DNA of 64,000 bases from Microlunatus phosphovorus NM-1 (GCF_000270245.1 NC_015635.1:5580001-5644000), one strand, 5' to 3'. Shown: positions 8,464 to 16,079, counted from the first letter of the stretch. Notes: generated from the letters alone by a model not told the origin. Numbers and translations are program-made.

Positions 8464-8955
8464 ATGGTGTTCCAGGGCAAGGTGCTGTCGGTCGGCGCGC
8501 TGCTTGATGCTGCCCGCGCCGCGCCCGAGCCCGTGCCGGATCCGAGCATTGGGGTGCGGCACACCGCCGCGCAGAACGCTGCCGCCTGCCGCGCGCTCAT
8601 CGACGACGGCGAGAGCCCGGATGTGTGCTGGCGGTTCGGCATCCTCCAGACGTTGGACGACTACACCTCCACCCGGCGACGCGGCGGCCCTGCCCTCGCC
8701 GCTGGAGTGTTCGCCGACGAGCCGCCCCGCACCGGCTCCGCTGAGGTCGACGCCGCATTCGCCGCGCTCGCGGACTACCTCGCCGACCGTGATTGCTGGC
8801 AAGCCCCCGCGTGGGCGTTCGACCAGTCACGCAGCACCAGCGGCTGGTACCCCGCTGTTCCGGCGATCTTCCATGCCGACGCCGATCGGGAGAGCCCAGA
8901 AGCGTTTCGGCGCCGCGGGATTCTCATCACCTCCCGTTCGCTGGCCAAAGCGTGA
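8464..8955 (+). CDS. Hypothetical protein, accessory region
   Basis: This 163-residue soluble protein is preceded by AGGAAGG seven bases before ATG 8464, a good ribosome binding site; GTG 8458 is also in frame but overlaps it. Composition is normal, with Trp-rich segments (DVCWRFGILQTLDDY, DRDCWQAPAWAFDQ). I recognise no family. It lies 63 bp before a degraded antitoxin-like gene on the same strand, so it may once have been part of a toxin-antitoxin neighbourhood. No signal peptide or membrane helix is seen. Confidence 0.55.
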   Translation: MVFQGKVLSVGALLDAARAAPEPVPDPSIGVRHTAAQNAAACRALIDDGESPDVCWRFGILQTLDDYTSTRRRGGPALAAGVFADEPPRTGSAEVDAAFAALADYLADRDCWQAPAWAFDQSRSTSGWYPAVPAIFHADADRESPEAFRRRGILITSRSLAKA

Positions 8956-9018
8956 CCGGACGCGAGTCGAGCCGGGCCGACCTGGAATCTACGCAAGTAG
9001 CTACGTCTAGTGGGTGTC

Positions 9019-9475
9019 ATGACCAGGTCGCTGCCCATGAGCCGGTTTATCCAGAACTACAACCTGCACTTGACCGAGGCTGAGCGCAGCGATGATGTGC
9101 TCGTCCTCGAACAGCGTGCCGGCCTGCCCGAATGGGTGCTGCAGTCCGAGCATCGGGTCCGGGCGACCGCTGAGGCCACCGGCTTCCTCTCCGCCCGCGC
9201 TGGTGGCACTCGTGCACGACGAGGCACTGGTGGAACGCTTCGCGGCAGCATTGGTGACCGTGTTGCCGTGGGTGGCGTTCCTGCCCGACACCGATCGGGA
9301 GACCTTTGCCACCGAGGCCGCCGACACGCTCCGCGCGTGCGCCTCCATCGGCAGGTTCACCGCGCTCGCTGATCTGATCGACAACTGGCGCAACACCGCC
9401 GAGATCTGGTCTGACCCCAGCCTCGCGGCATCCCTCGCCGCCGAGGTGTCCACACCGCTGGACCAGCCGGTCTGA
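9019..9475 (+). pseudogene. Frameshifted antitoxin-like protein (prevent-host-death type)
   Basis: Two frames join into one protein of about 150 residues if one C in the run at 9194-9196 is removed. The first part is MTRSLPMSRFIQNYNLHL up to GFLSA. The second continues ALVALVHDEALVERFAAAL to the stop at 9473-9475. The whole resembles actinobacterial proteins annotated as prevent-host-death family antitoxins, from memory of similar sequences. An 8-base palindrome GTAGCTAC (8997-9004) and a -10-like TCTAGT precede ATG 9019 and could be an autoregulatory operator. The next frame looks like the start of the matching toxin. Decay or a sequencing error could explain the shift. Confidence 0.55.
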
Positions 9476-9597
9476 TGGCGCGCCAAGCGCGGCCAGCAAG
9501 TCCCACCGCCGCCCACAGGTGACGAGTGGGATCTGCGCTACGCCACCAAGGAGTCTTCGGCGTTTACCGACGACTGGGATTGCCTCTCCCCGTGACG
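9475..9597 (+). pseudogene. Toxin gene remnant (5' end only)
   Basis: ATG 9475 overlaps the antitoxin stop. With one extra C removed near 9484, the frame reads MARKRGQQVPPPP, then TGDEWDLRYATKES, which is the opening I associate with small actinobacterial toxins that follow such antitoxins. The frame then breaks, and the expected remaining 70 or so residues are absent. Confidence 0.4.
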
Positions 9598-9719
9598 TGG
9601 ACGCGCTGGTCGTTTCCCGCGCCGGAGGTGTGGCGGATCGCGCAGGGGTGATCTGCTCGTTCGGGCTGAAACGGAGCCCGACTGGCTCGATGATGCTGCG
9701 GCGGAATACCTGGGCTGGG
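9598..9719 (+). pseudogene. Coding remnant fused to the toxin fragment
   Basis: The frame reads TWTRWSFPAPEVWRIAQG up to a GGGG run at 9645-9648. With one G dropped it continues LLVRAETEPDWLDDAAAEYL directly into the frame of the next gene. It looks like genuine protein sequence interrupted by an indel. I do not recognise the family. Confidence 0.35.
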
Positions 9720-9743
9720 ACAACACCTTGGGTACGGTGTTGT
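9720..9743 (+). promoter_or_regulatory. Inverted repeat just upstream of a hypothetical gene
   Basis: ACAACACC (9720-9727) and GGTGTTGT (9736-9743) are perfect 8-base arms around TTGGGTAC, ending two bases before ATG 9746. It could be an operator or an mRNA hairpin masking the start. The same bases are also readable as codons of the upstream remnant, which weakens the case. Confidence 0.4.
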
Positions 9744-9745
9744 CC

Positions 9746-10297
9746 ATGACGGTGCAGTGGCATCAGGTCCTGGATCGGGCCCTCGCCGAGAACGCCGTGG
9801 TCCGTGTCGGTGATGCGGTAGCGCAGCATCTAGGTCGTACACCGACCCGATCCGAGATCACTGCCGCCAGGCGCGCAGCTCACCGCTACGTTGCAGCCGG
9901 TCAGGCACAGGAGGCCACCCTGTCCGCCGTCGTCGGCGGCCAGGCCCGACACGTCTTGGTCTTGGCCCGCCCCGATGTCGACCTGCAAGATGTGTCTGCG
10001 CTACGACGATCCCTGGCTCAGCGGGTCCGGACGCTAGACAAGCCGCAGGGGCAAGGGACCAAGGCCACCGCCCGCCGGGCCGAGACCCTGCTGACCCAGG
10101 TCAGCCAATCGGCGCGGGCCGGCCGGCTGTTGCCCCTTGCACAGATCGAACCCGCGCACGCCAGACTCTTAGCCCAAGACCTCACCGAAGCCGTCGCCGA
10201 TCTTGCCGTCTTGGCCGCCGACCTCACTCGACGATCACGCCAAACCGACACCACGATCCGAACAGAACCACCCGCACGCCAATCACCAGGCACCTGA
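9746..10297 (+). CDS. Hypothetical helical protein
   Basis: From ATG 9746 the protein has 183 residues; TTG 9728 is also possible. It is Ala/Arg/Gln-rich and probably almost wholly helical (TLSAVVGGQARHVLVLARPD, TEAVADLAVLAADLTRRSRQ). The segment LGRTPTRSEITAARRAAHRY could be a small DNA-binding helix pair. No family is recognised. Because the frame continues upstream into remnant coding sequence, this may be the C-terminal part of a larger broken gene and not a free-standing one. The next 410 bp hold no clear gene. Confidence 0.45.
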   Translation: MTVQWHQVLDRALAENAVVRVGDAVAQHLGRTPTRSEITAARRAAHRYVAAGQAQEATLSAVVGGQARHVLVLARPDVDLQDVSALRRSLAQRVRTLDKPQGQGTKATARRAETLLTQVSQSARAGRLLPLAQIEPAHARLLAQDLTEAVADLAVLAADLTRRSRQTDTTIRTEPPARQSPGT

Positions 10298-10708
10298 CGG
10301 CGGCCCGAGCGCAGGGACAACAAAAGCTAGCCACTGCTCCGGCACGGTGAATAGCCAGCAACCAGTCCGTGGCGACCTGTTCGGCGAGACCGCGGTCGAT
10401 GCGTAGATCGACGGGCCCTGACGACCACTCCCAGCACTCGCCATGACGGTCCCGTTCCGGTGGCCGGTGCCGTATCAACCCTTTCGTGCATGGATCCTTC
10501 GCTTGCGCGGTGGCGTTCTTGTCACGGATCCGGCCGTCCACACACCCTGGAACATGACCTCGTCGCCACCGTGCGGGCCGCGAGGTCACGAGTGACGTCA
10601 TAGATGGCCCTCTTCACGTGTGTCAGGGGGGCACGGATGCCGTTTACCATCCTCACGCTCTCCATGGTCAGCCGTCCCGATTTGGGCGGGATCGGCTCGG
10701 CCAGATAT
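10298..10708. other. 411-bp stretch, possible decayed coding sequence
   Basis: On the minus strand a segment near 10330-10450 reads CWEWSSGPVDLRIDRGLAEQ, which looks protein-like but has no intact frame, start or family match I can name. Nothing else is supported. It may be debris at the left edge of the operon that starts at 10731. Confidence 0.3.
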
Positions 10709-10723
10709 CTATACTCGTATAGT
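10709..10723 (+). promoter_or_regulatory. Promoter/operator of the QueC-containing operon
   Basis: The perfect inverted repeat CTATAC-TC-GTATAG (10709-10722) overlaps TATAGT (10718-10723), a near-ideal -10 hexamer seven bases before ATG 10731. This predicts a leaderless transcript and repression by the XRE protein encoded first in the operon. Confidence 0.6.
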
Positions 10724-10730
10724 TATCAGC

Positions 10731-10988
10731 ATGCCAAGACCCGTCCTGACGCAAGAGGACCAGCGGCGCGGCCGACGTCTGGGCGCGTCCCTGCAGCGTC
10801 GACGCGGCACAACCAGTGGCGCCCAGGTGGCGAATCAGGCAGGGATCTCGATCGACGCGCTCCGCAAACTCGAAGAAGGCAAGACACCCACTCCAGGGTT
10901 CTTTCAGATCGCCCGGATCGCAGCCGTGCTGCACGTTTCCCTCGACGACCTGCTCGGCGACGCTACTGACGGGAACAGCAAGCAGTGA
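10731..10988 (+). CDS. XRE-family HTH regulator, first gene of the QueC-containing operon
   Basis: This 85-residue protein is almost entirely one helix-turn-helix domain: a basic N-terminus, then SGAQVANQAGISIDALRKLE as helices 2-3, and FFQIARIAAVLHVSLDDLL closing the fold. A single-domain regulator at the head of an operon, with a palindrome over its own -10 box, is most simply an autorepressor of all downstream genes. Its TGA overlaps the GTG of the glycosylase gene (GTGA), so translation is coupled. The chosen ATG is supported by the -10 hexamer seven bases upstream; the frame extends further upstream but only into low-likelihood sequence. Confidence 0.85.
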   Translation: MPRPVLTQEDQRRGRRLGASLQRRRGTTSGAQVANQAGISIDALRKLEEGKTPTPGFFQIARIAAVLHVSLDDLLGDATDGNSKQ

Positions 10989-11803
10989 CTTCGATCATCG
11001 CTCTGCCGTCCGCGTCGGTCCCGCTGACTGTTGACGTCGACCACCCTTGCAGCGTCCCGGAGCCCATCGGCCGCGACGTAGTCCTGGTCAGCCGTGACTG
11101 GTCGCGCTACCTGCAGTGGTGGGATGCGACCCGCTTCGCCACGCCGGCGTTCTGGGTGGAGCTGACCCGTCAACGTGCCCGCCCGATCACGTACCAGATC
11201 GGCAAGACTCTGCTGGAAGAGGTTGGGGTGTGCATGCTCGGCGGCTACGGGATCACCGAACGCATGGCCAGCGCCGCTTTCCACCGCGTCCGCGAAGAAG
11301 GCCTCTTGACCGGGAAACCCGTCACTGAGGAGGCTGTCGCCGCCGTCCTGTCGGCGCCGTTCCAGCTGCCCGGTTCCCAGCGTGCGGTTCACTACCGATT
11401 TCCGCGGTCGAAGGGGCGACGGTTGGCAGCCGTCATCGACACCCTCCACCGCTCCGAGCCACCGGGCACAGACGAACCGCGGCTGCTTCGGGACTGGCTG
11501 CTCACTCTGCCAGGCGTGGGCCCGAAGACAGCGTCATGGATCGTGCGGAACATGACCCGCACTGACCTCGTCGCCGTAATCGACGTTCACATCCGCAGGG
11601 CCGGAATCGTGGCCGGCCTGTTCGACCCGGCATGGCGGCTCCCCCGCGACTACAACCACTTCGAGACCGCATTCGTCGTCTGGGCACGGATCGGTGGAGT
11701 GCCCACCGCTGACCTCGACGCGTGCATCTGGTCCGAACTCGCGGCACTCGGCCCCGCAGCTCGCACGCTATTCAGTGTGAAGCATCTCTCCGACCTCGAT
11801 TAG
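10985..11803 (+). CDS. OGG-like HhH-GPD DNA glycosylase/lyase
   Basis: This 272-residue enzyme has the helix-hairpin-helix/GPD signature of base-excision glycosylases: LPGVGPKTASWIVRN (175-189) followed by VIDVH (198-202). Lys181 aligns with the Schiff-base lysine of human OGG1 and Asp200 with its catalytic aspartate, so it should be a bifunctional glycosylase/AP lyase, or a relative acting on a modified guanine. It lacks the iron-sulphur cluster cysteines of MutY/Nth. OGG-type proteins like this are, from established work, ancillary genes of type IV CBASS, where they occur with QueC-like and TGT-like genes. Here the QueC-like gene is present but no CD-NTase or TGT is found. A role in removing or sensing a 7-deazaguanine-type base is inference. 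Confidence 0.85.
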   Translation: MTSIIALPSASVPLTVDVDHPCSVPEPIGRDVVLVSRDWSRYLQWWDATRFATPAFWVELTRQRARPITYQIGKTLLEEVGVCMLGGYGITERMASAAFHRVREEGLLTGKPVTEEAVAAVLSAPFQLPGSQRAVHYRFPRSKGRRLAAVIDTLHRSEPPGTDEPRLLRDWLLTLPGVGPKTASWIVRNMTRTDLVAVIDVHIRRAGIVAGLFDPAWRLPRDYNHFETAFVVWARIGGVPTADLDACIWSELAALGPAARTLFSVKHLSDLD

Positions 11804-11874
11804 TTGGGGGTCCGACCAATGTCTGGTCCGGTGCTTCGCTAAGGTCTTGCCCACTCGATGGAGGAGACGTCATC

Positions 11875-12462
11875 ATGGGCGGCAGCGGCGGCGGCGAGCC
11901 AACCTCGTCGGGAGGCTCGCAGTTCGGTGGGCCAGGCGAGGTTCTAGGCTGCGGGTCGTTGGAGTTTCAGGCAGCGTTGATGTCGCCGATACCGACGGTC
12001 GCCTCAACTGTGGCAATCGGCACCGACTGCGAGATCCTGCTCGAAGGGACGCCACCCCAGCTCGTTGTCTATGTGCGACGTTCGGGGGAGCAACTCGGGG
12101 CGATCACCGAACGCATGATGATCTTGATGCGATGCATCGGCGCGGGCTTCGCCTACGAAGCTGAGGTGATCACGACCGCACCGATCCGACTGTACGTCCG
12201 CCCCAGAAATCCTTACCTGCTGGGTTTGCCGTTCACCGCCGTGCTCAGCGACGTGCCGGCAGGGGCCATGCTCACCGCCGGCGATGACTTCGACCTGCGA
12301 CTCGACAGCGGCGGCAAGGTCGTCGCCGTTGACATCTTCGGCAGCGACATCGGCCGAATCAGGGCAGAACCGGTGGCCCTGGCCGACGCAGTTCGCGGCG
12401 GAACTGCGCGTCGGGCGACGGTGCATGATCCAGCCGTCCCGACGGTCATCGTCACCCGGTAG
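11875..12462 (+). CDS. Hypothetical protein with Gly-rich N-terminus, possible conjugation substrate
   Basis: This 195-residue protein is preceded by a strong GGAGGA about ten bases before ATG 11875. It begins MGGSGGGEPTSSGGSQFGG, a flexible tail that would expose an N-terminal glycine once Met is removed. The body (from about residue 30) is predicted to be mainly beta, with segments such as QLVVYVRRSGEQLGAITERM and IRLYVRPRNPYLLG; I recognise no family. The position next to a QueC-like gene matters: QueC-like enzymes in type IV CBASS, and by analogy QatC with QatB, have been linked to attaching a 7-deazaguanine to the N-terminal glycine of a partner protein (my recollection of recent work). 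This protein could be such a substrate. The link is inference only. It is separated from the next gene by seven bases. Confidence 0.75.
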   Translation: MGGSGGGEPTSSGGSQFGGPGEVLGCGSLEFQAALMSPIPTVASTVAIGTDCEILLEGTPPQLVVYVRRSGEQLGAITERMMILMRCIGAGFAYEAEVITTAPIRLYVRPRNPYLLGLPFTAVLSDVPAGAMLTAGDDFDLRLDSGGKVVAVDIFGSDIGRIRAEPVALADAVRGGTARRATVHDPAVPTVIVTR

Positions 12463-12469
12463 TCGCAGC

Positions 12470-13657
12470 ATGGGTGTGACCGTGATCGGTGGCAGTTACC
12501 GTGAAACCTGCCGCGAACCGAGCATCGACCGGCTCCTCGGATCCGGCATGCGTGCCGCCGCCACGCTGGCTGACCTTGGCCATGACACCCAGCTGGTCAC
12601 CTGCATCGACGACGACACGAGCGATGAACTGTCGGCCGTGGCCCATACGCTCGGGATCCGCGTGGCGGCCCACACCAGGGCGGAGCCGGTGACGTTCGCC
12701 TACGACACTCCCCTACACCACCCCAACACCTATGGCACATCAGCTGCGAGCCCGTTGCATGCTGCTGACAGCGCGGTGCTCGGTTTCGGCATGGTGGAAA
12801 CGCAGTGGTCTGCGGACGCGTCAGTGTTGGTAATCGATCCGCAACATGCGTCCGTCGCTGACCTGCTCCAGCGCTGCTCGGCGGGCCGCACAGCGATCGT
12901 GCTGAACGAACACGAGGCCCGCCGGATCACCGGCGAACATGACCTCACGGCCGCCGCCCAAGCCCTGCTCGCAGCTCCCGCGAATGTGGTGGTGGTGAAG
13001 CAAGGTGCTGTCGGTGGCCTGATCGCGTCCGCCGACGGAGTTGAGGCTTTTGGCGCGCATGCCACCGACCTGGTCGAGCCCCTCGGGTCTGGTGACGCGT
13101 TCAGCGCCGGCTTCGCCCACGCCTGGGCACTCAACGACGCCGACCCGGCCACCGCGGCCCGGTTCGGCTCCAAGGTGGCGGCCGCGCACTCACTCGCCGG
13201 GTCACCGCAGGTGACGCAGTCTCTCCATTGTCTGGACGATCCGCTGCCGTACCCCACAGGGCAATGGCCGCGCGTGTACCTGGCCGGTCCGTTCTTCGAT
13301 CTCGCCCAACGCACCCTGATCCATGTCGTACGGCACGCGCTGCTACAGATTGGGGTCGAGGTGTTCTCACCGTTGCATGATGTCGGTCGCGGCGGGGACG
13401 AGGTCGCCGTCGCCGACCTCGACGGACTCGCAGGCTGCCACAGTGTGCTGGCTCTGCTGGATGGTGCAGACCCGGGAACAGTGTTCGAGGTCGGATGGGC
13501 TACCCGCGAAGGGATCCCAGTGATCGGGTTCGCCGACAGCGTCGATGATCATGGGTGGACGATGATCCGCGGCACCGGCAGCCGCGTTGTCTCCGACCTT
13601 GCCAGCGCCGTCTACAGCGCCGCCTGGGCGGCCATGCGTCGAGCGGCCAGCACGTGA
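12470..13657 (+). CDS. PfkB-family kinase fused to nucleoside 2-deoxyribosyltransferase
   Basis: This is a 395-residue two-domain protein. Residues 1-250 form a ribokinase-like PfkB fold, with the terminal signature LGSGDAFSAGF holding the catalytic base Asp209. Residues 265-395 form a nucleoside 2-deoxyribosyltransferase (NDT) domain, with YLAGPFF (270-276) and GTVFEVGWA, where Glu340 fits the NDT nucleophile. Together they could move deoxyribose onto a base and phosphorylate a nucleoside, or do the reverse during salvage. With a QueC-like enzyme and a preQ0-type transporter alongside, a 7-deazaguanine (deoxy)nucleotide is a reasonable guess. ATG 12470 was taken because the preceding gene stops at 12462; the frame is open further upstream but that part overlaps it. 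The end overlaps the QueC-like start by four bases. Confidence 0.85.
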   Translation: MGVTVIGGSYRETCREPSIDRLLGSGMRAAATLADLGHDTQLVTCIDDDTSDELSAVAHTLGIRVAAHTRAEPVTFAYDTPLHHPNTYGTSAASPLHAADSAVLGFGMVETQWSADASVLVIDPQHASVADLLQRCSAGRTAIVLNEHEARRITGEHDLTAAAQALLAAPANVVVVKQGAVGGLIASADGVEAFGAHATDLVEPLGSGDAFSAGFAHAWALNDADPATAARFGSKVAAAHSLAGSPQVTQSLHCLDDPLPYPTGQWPRVYLAGPFFDLAQRTLIHVVRHALLQIGVEVFSPLHDVGRGGDEVAVADLDGLAGCHSVLALLDGADPGTVFEVGWATREGIPVIGFADSVDDHGWTMIRGTGSRVVSDLASAVYSAAWAAMRRAAST

Positions 13658-14256
13658 ACCGTGTCCTGCTGCTGTCCGGGGGTCTCGACAGCACTGCTGT
13701 CGCCGCCATGGTCAGGCCCGAGCATTGCGTGCACGTCGACTACGGCCAGATCCCCGCGGAGGCTGAGTTGCGTGCGGCTGCGCAGGTTGCCGTTGATCTT
13801 GGACTGCCGTTCACCTCGCTTGCTGTCCCGGCCGGGCAGGTCGGTGCCGGGTTGATGAGTGCAGAGGCAGCCGACGGACTACCTGTCGACGTGTCACCGG
13901 AGTGGTGGCCATTCCGGAATCAGCTGCTGATCACGCTCGCTGCGGCGTGGGCAGTGCAACGCGGCTTCGAGGTCGTGATCATCGGCACTGTCGCTTCCGA
14001 CGGTGCCCGTCACGCTGACGGCACCCGGGACTTCCTCACCCGGATCGACGATCTGCTGGCCGTCCAAGAGGGCCACCTTCGCGTCGAAGCACCAGCCGCG
14101 GGCATGTCCAGCGCCGAGCTGATCACAACCTCGGGTGTCACCGACGCTGTGCTCGGCTGGACCCATTCGTGCCATCGCGCCAACTTTCCCTGCGGGGCTT
14201 GCCCCGGCTGCGTGAAACGGCAGGAAGTGCTGCAGCAACTCGATCGGCTCCGATGA
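13654..14256 (+). CDS. QueC-like 7-cyano-7-deazaguanine synthase family protein
   Basis: This 200-residue PP-loop ATPase has the pyrophosphatase loop LLSGGLDSTAV (6-16) and a complete zinc site, Cys173, Cys180, Cys183 and Cys186, with the QueC-like spacing. QueC activates 7-carboxy-7-deazaguanine with ATP and converts it to preQ0 through an amide. Catalytic motifs therefore look intact, but the protein is somewhat shorter than housekeeping QueC (about 220-230 residues). No queD, queE or folE genes are nearby, so a free-standing preQ0 pathway is not encoded here. This favours a specialised QueC, as in Qat or type IV CBASS, fed by salvage through the adjacent transporter. GTG 13654 overlaps the upstream stop (GTGA), and the stop overlaps the transporter ATG (ATGA). 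Confidence 0.9.
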   Translation: MNRVLLLSGGLDSTAVAAMVRPEHCVHVDYGQIPAEAELRAAAQVAVDLGLPFTSLAVPAGQVGAGLMSAEAADGLPVDVSPEWWPFRNQLLITLAAAWAVQRGFEVVIIGTVASDGARHADGTRDFLTRIDDLLAVQEGHLRVEAPAAGMSSAELITTSGVTDAVLGWTHSCHRANFPCGACPGCVKRQEVLQQLDRLR

Positions 14257-14858
14257 TGCGGAGACACGGCACCGGTGTTGATATGGCGTGGATTGCGACC
14301 TTCCTGGCCTGCATTGTCGCCTCCAACTGGGCGATCACCCATCTGGGTGTCGATCATGGACCGGATGCGCCGCGGACGATACCGGTCGGGTTCGGGCTGT
14401 CCGCACCGTCAGGAGTGGTGTTCGCAGGTGCTCTGTTCGCGCTGCGCGACGTCATCCACGAACGTCTCGGCTCTGCCGCCGTTCTCGTGATCATCATCGT
14501 CAGCGCACCGGTGACGATGATCGCTGCGTCCCCCGGGCTAGCAGTCGCCTCGGTCGTCACGTTCGTCGTCGCCGAGACCGTCGACCTGCTGGTCTACCGT
14601 CGCATCAGGGCGAGTGGATATGCGACGGCCGCGATCGCTAGCAATCTCGCGTCGTCGCTGATCGACTCAGCACTGTTTCTGGGACTGGCGTTCGGGGCGG
14701 CTCAGGCGCTACACGGCACCCTGGGACTGACCCTTGGGAAGGTGGGGTCATCGACGATCACCGTCGTGATCATGCTCGTGATTGTCCGACGCGTCCGTCA
14801 CCCATCTGATCCAGTCGGGACGGCGCCAATCTGCCTTAGCGAGCCATGGTGGCGATGA
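14253..14858 (+). CDS. YhhQ/VUT-family queuosine-precursor transporter
   Basis: This 201-residue membrane protein has five or six helices and typical YhhQ/VUT segments: CIVASNWAITHLGVDHG, PSGVVFAGALFALRDVIHER and ASNLASSLIDSALFLGLAFG. YhhQ imports 7-cyano-7-deazaguanine (preQ0) in E. coli, and the family is tied to queuosine or deazapurine salvage. Its coupling (ATGA overlap) to a QueC-like gene supports a deazaguanine substrate for the whole operon. It is the last gene of the six-gene unit; 139 bp separate it from the DUF4917 gene. Confidence 0.88.
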   Translation: MMRRHGTGVDMAWIATFLACIVASNWAITHLGVDHGPDAPRTIPVGFGLSAPSGVVFAGALFALRDVIHERLGSAAVLVIIIVSAPVTMIAASPGLAVASVVTFVVAETVDLLVYRRIRASGYATAAIASNLASSLIDSALFLGLAFGAAQALHGTLGLTLGKVGSSTITVVIMLVIVRRVRHPSDPVGTAPICLSEPWWR

Positions 14859-14997
14859 GCCGACAGTGCCGCGAGACGCCGACGGAGAGCCCCGAGCATG
14901 ATGATGCACCGATCACGGTCCGAACACCTGGCCAGGAGCCGACGGCGGCAACTGCAACCCAACCCCATCGCAGACAGAGGAATCGAGACTCGACACC

Positions 14998-15999
14998 ATG
15001 GTGATCACGCCCGATGTCCAACCCTGGCCGTCGATCTCAGCTGCGGACACGTTCAAGACACTGCTGGTAGGCAACGGCCTCAGCATCAACATCTGGCCGT
15101 CGTTCAACTACAGCTCGCTGTTCCGTCAGACACCGCTGCCGGAAAGCGCGAAGGCGATCTTCACCGCGATCGACAGCACCAACTTCGAGGAGGCGATGCG
15201 GCGCCTAGCTGAGGCGCGCGCGATCACGGAAGCGGCCGACAAGGATGCCAGTTGGATCGACCCGCTCTACACAACGATTCGAGACCAGCTCTTCCTGGCC
15301 GTCCAGCAAGTCCACATCACCTGGAACGACCTTCCTGACATCACCAAAAACGCGATCGGCATGCACCTGTGCACCTATGAGAGCGTCTTCACCACCAATT
15401 ACGACCTGATCTTGTACTGGGCTCGCATGCACGTGGAAGACCGTCACAACGCGAAGACCGCGGATCTGATGTGGGGGTTGGGGGGCACCTTCGACCGGCA
15501 CTCAGACTTGTGGCCAGGGTGGACCGGCATCTACTACCTGCACGGTGGCCTGCATCTGTGGCGTAGCAGGTCGACTGGGACGGTGGGCAAGTGGCAGCAC
15601 CAGGGGATCAACATCCTGGAGCAGGTGGCGAACGGGTACGACGCGACAACTGACCGGCAGCCTCTGTTCGTGAGTGAAGGCACATCGGTCGACAAGCTCC
15701 GGGCGATACAGACTTCGGAGTACCTCTCGATCGTCACCCGGAAACTCTTCGACGACACGAAGGACACTGTGGTCTTTGGCTCGGCACTATCCGCGTCGGA
15801 CACCCACATCGTTGAAGCACTTGCCGCTGGCGCGAGCCGAAGGATCGCGATATCAGTATGCGTTGATGGGCAGTCGACTGAGCAGATTGTCCAGCTGAAG
15901 GCTGACATGCACGCCAAGTTCCCGCGTCACACACTGCTGTTCTTCGATTCGGCCACTCATCCGCTTGGCGACCCCGTCCTGCGGGCGGCCAAGCAGTAG
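14998..15999 (+). CDS. DUF4917 (SIR2-like fold) protein, probable defence effector
   Basis: This 333-residue protein has the landmarks of the DUF4917 family: LLVGNGLSINIWPSFNYSSL near the N-terminus, VFTTNYDLILYWARM around residue 135, YYLHGGLHLW near 180 and VSEGTSVDKLRAIQTSEYL near 225. GNGLSI and TTNYD, followed by an HG pair, are the nucleotide-binding pattern of SIR2-like folds, several of which are NAD-degrading effectors in phage defence. Whether this member cleaves NAD is not known. ATG 14998 has AGAGGA 14 bases upstream, a slightly long spacing. It could be transcribed with the QueC-containing operon or on its own from the 139-bp leader. Confidence 0.82.
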   Translation: MVITPDVQPWPSISAADTFKTLLVGNGLSINIWPSFNYSSLFRQTPLPESAKAIFTAIDSTNFEEAMRRLAEARAITEAADKDASWIDPLYTTIRDQLFLAVQQVHITWNDLPDITKNAIGMHLCTYESVFTTNYDLILYWARMHVEDRHNAKTADLMWGLGGTFDRHSDLWPGWTGIYYLHGGLHLWRSRSTGTVGKWQHQGINILEQVANGYDATTDRQPLFVSEGTSVDKLRAIQTSEYLSIVTRKLFDDTKDTVVFGSALSASDTHIVEALAAGASRRIAISVCVDGQSTEQIVQLKADMHAKFPRHTLLFFDSATHPLGDPVLRAAKQ

Positions 16000-16079
16000 C
16001 GAGCTTTGGGATTGACCCGGAATTGACGAGCGCCAGCGATCTCCGCGCAGCGCGCCGTCCTGATGCTTCTGTAACATGC

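Noticed and set aside
13654-14256. Housekeeping queuosine/preQ0 synthesis gene
   Set aside because: No folE, queD or queE genes are adjacent, and the gene is locked into an operon with a glycosylase, a kinase-NDT fusion and a regulator.
10731-14858. A standard type IV CBASS or Qat locus
   Set aside because: The QueC-like and OGG-like genes fit, but no CD-NTase, TGT, ATPase (QatA) or TatD-like nuclease is present in the operon or nearby.
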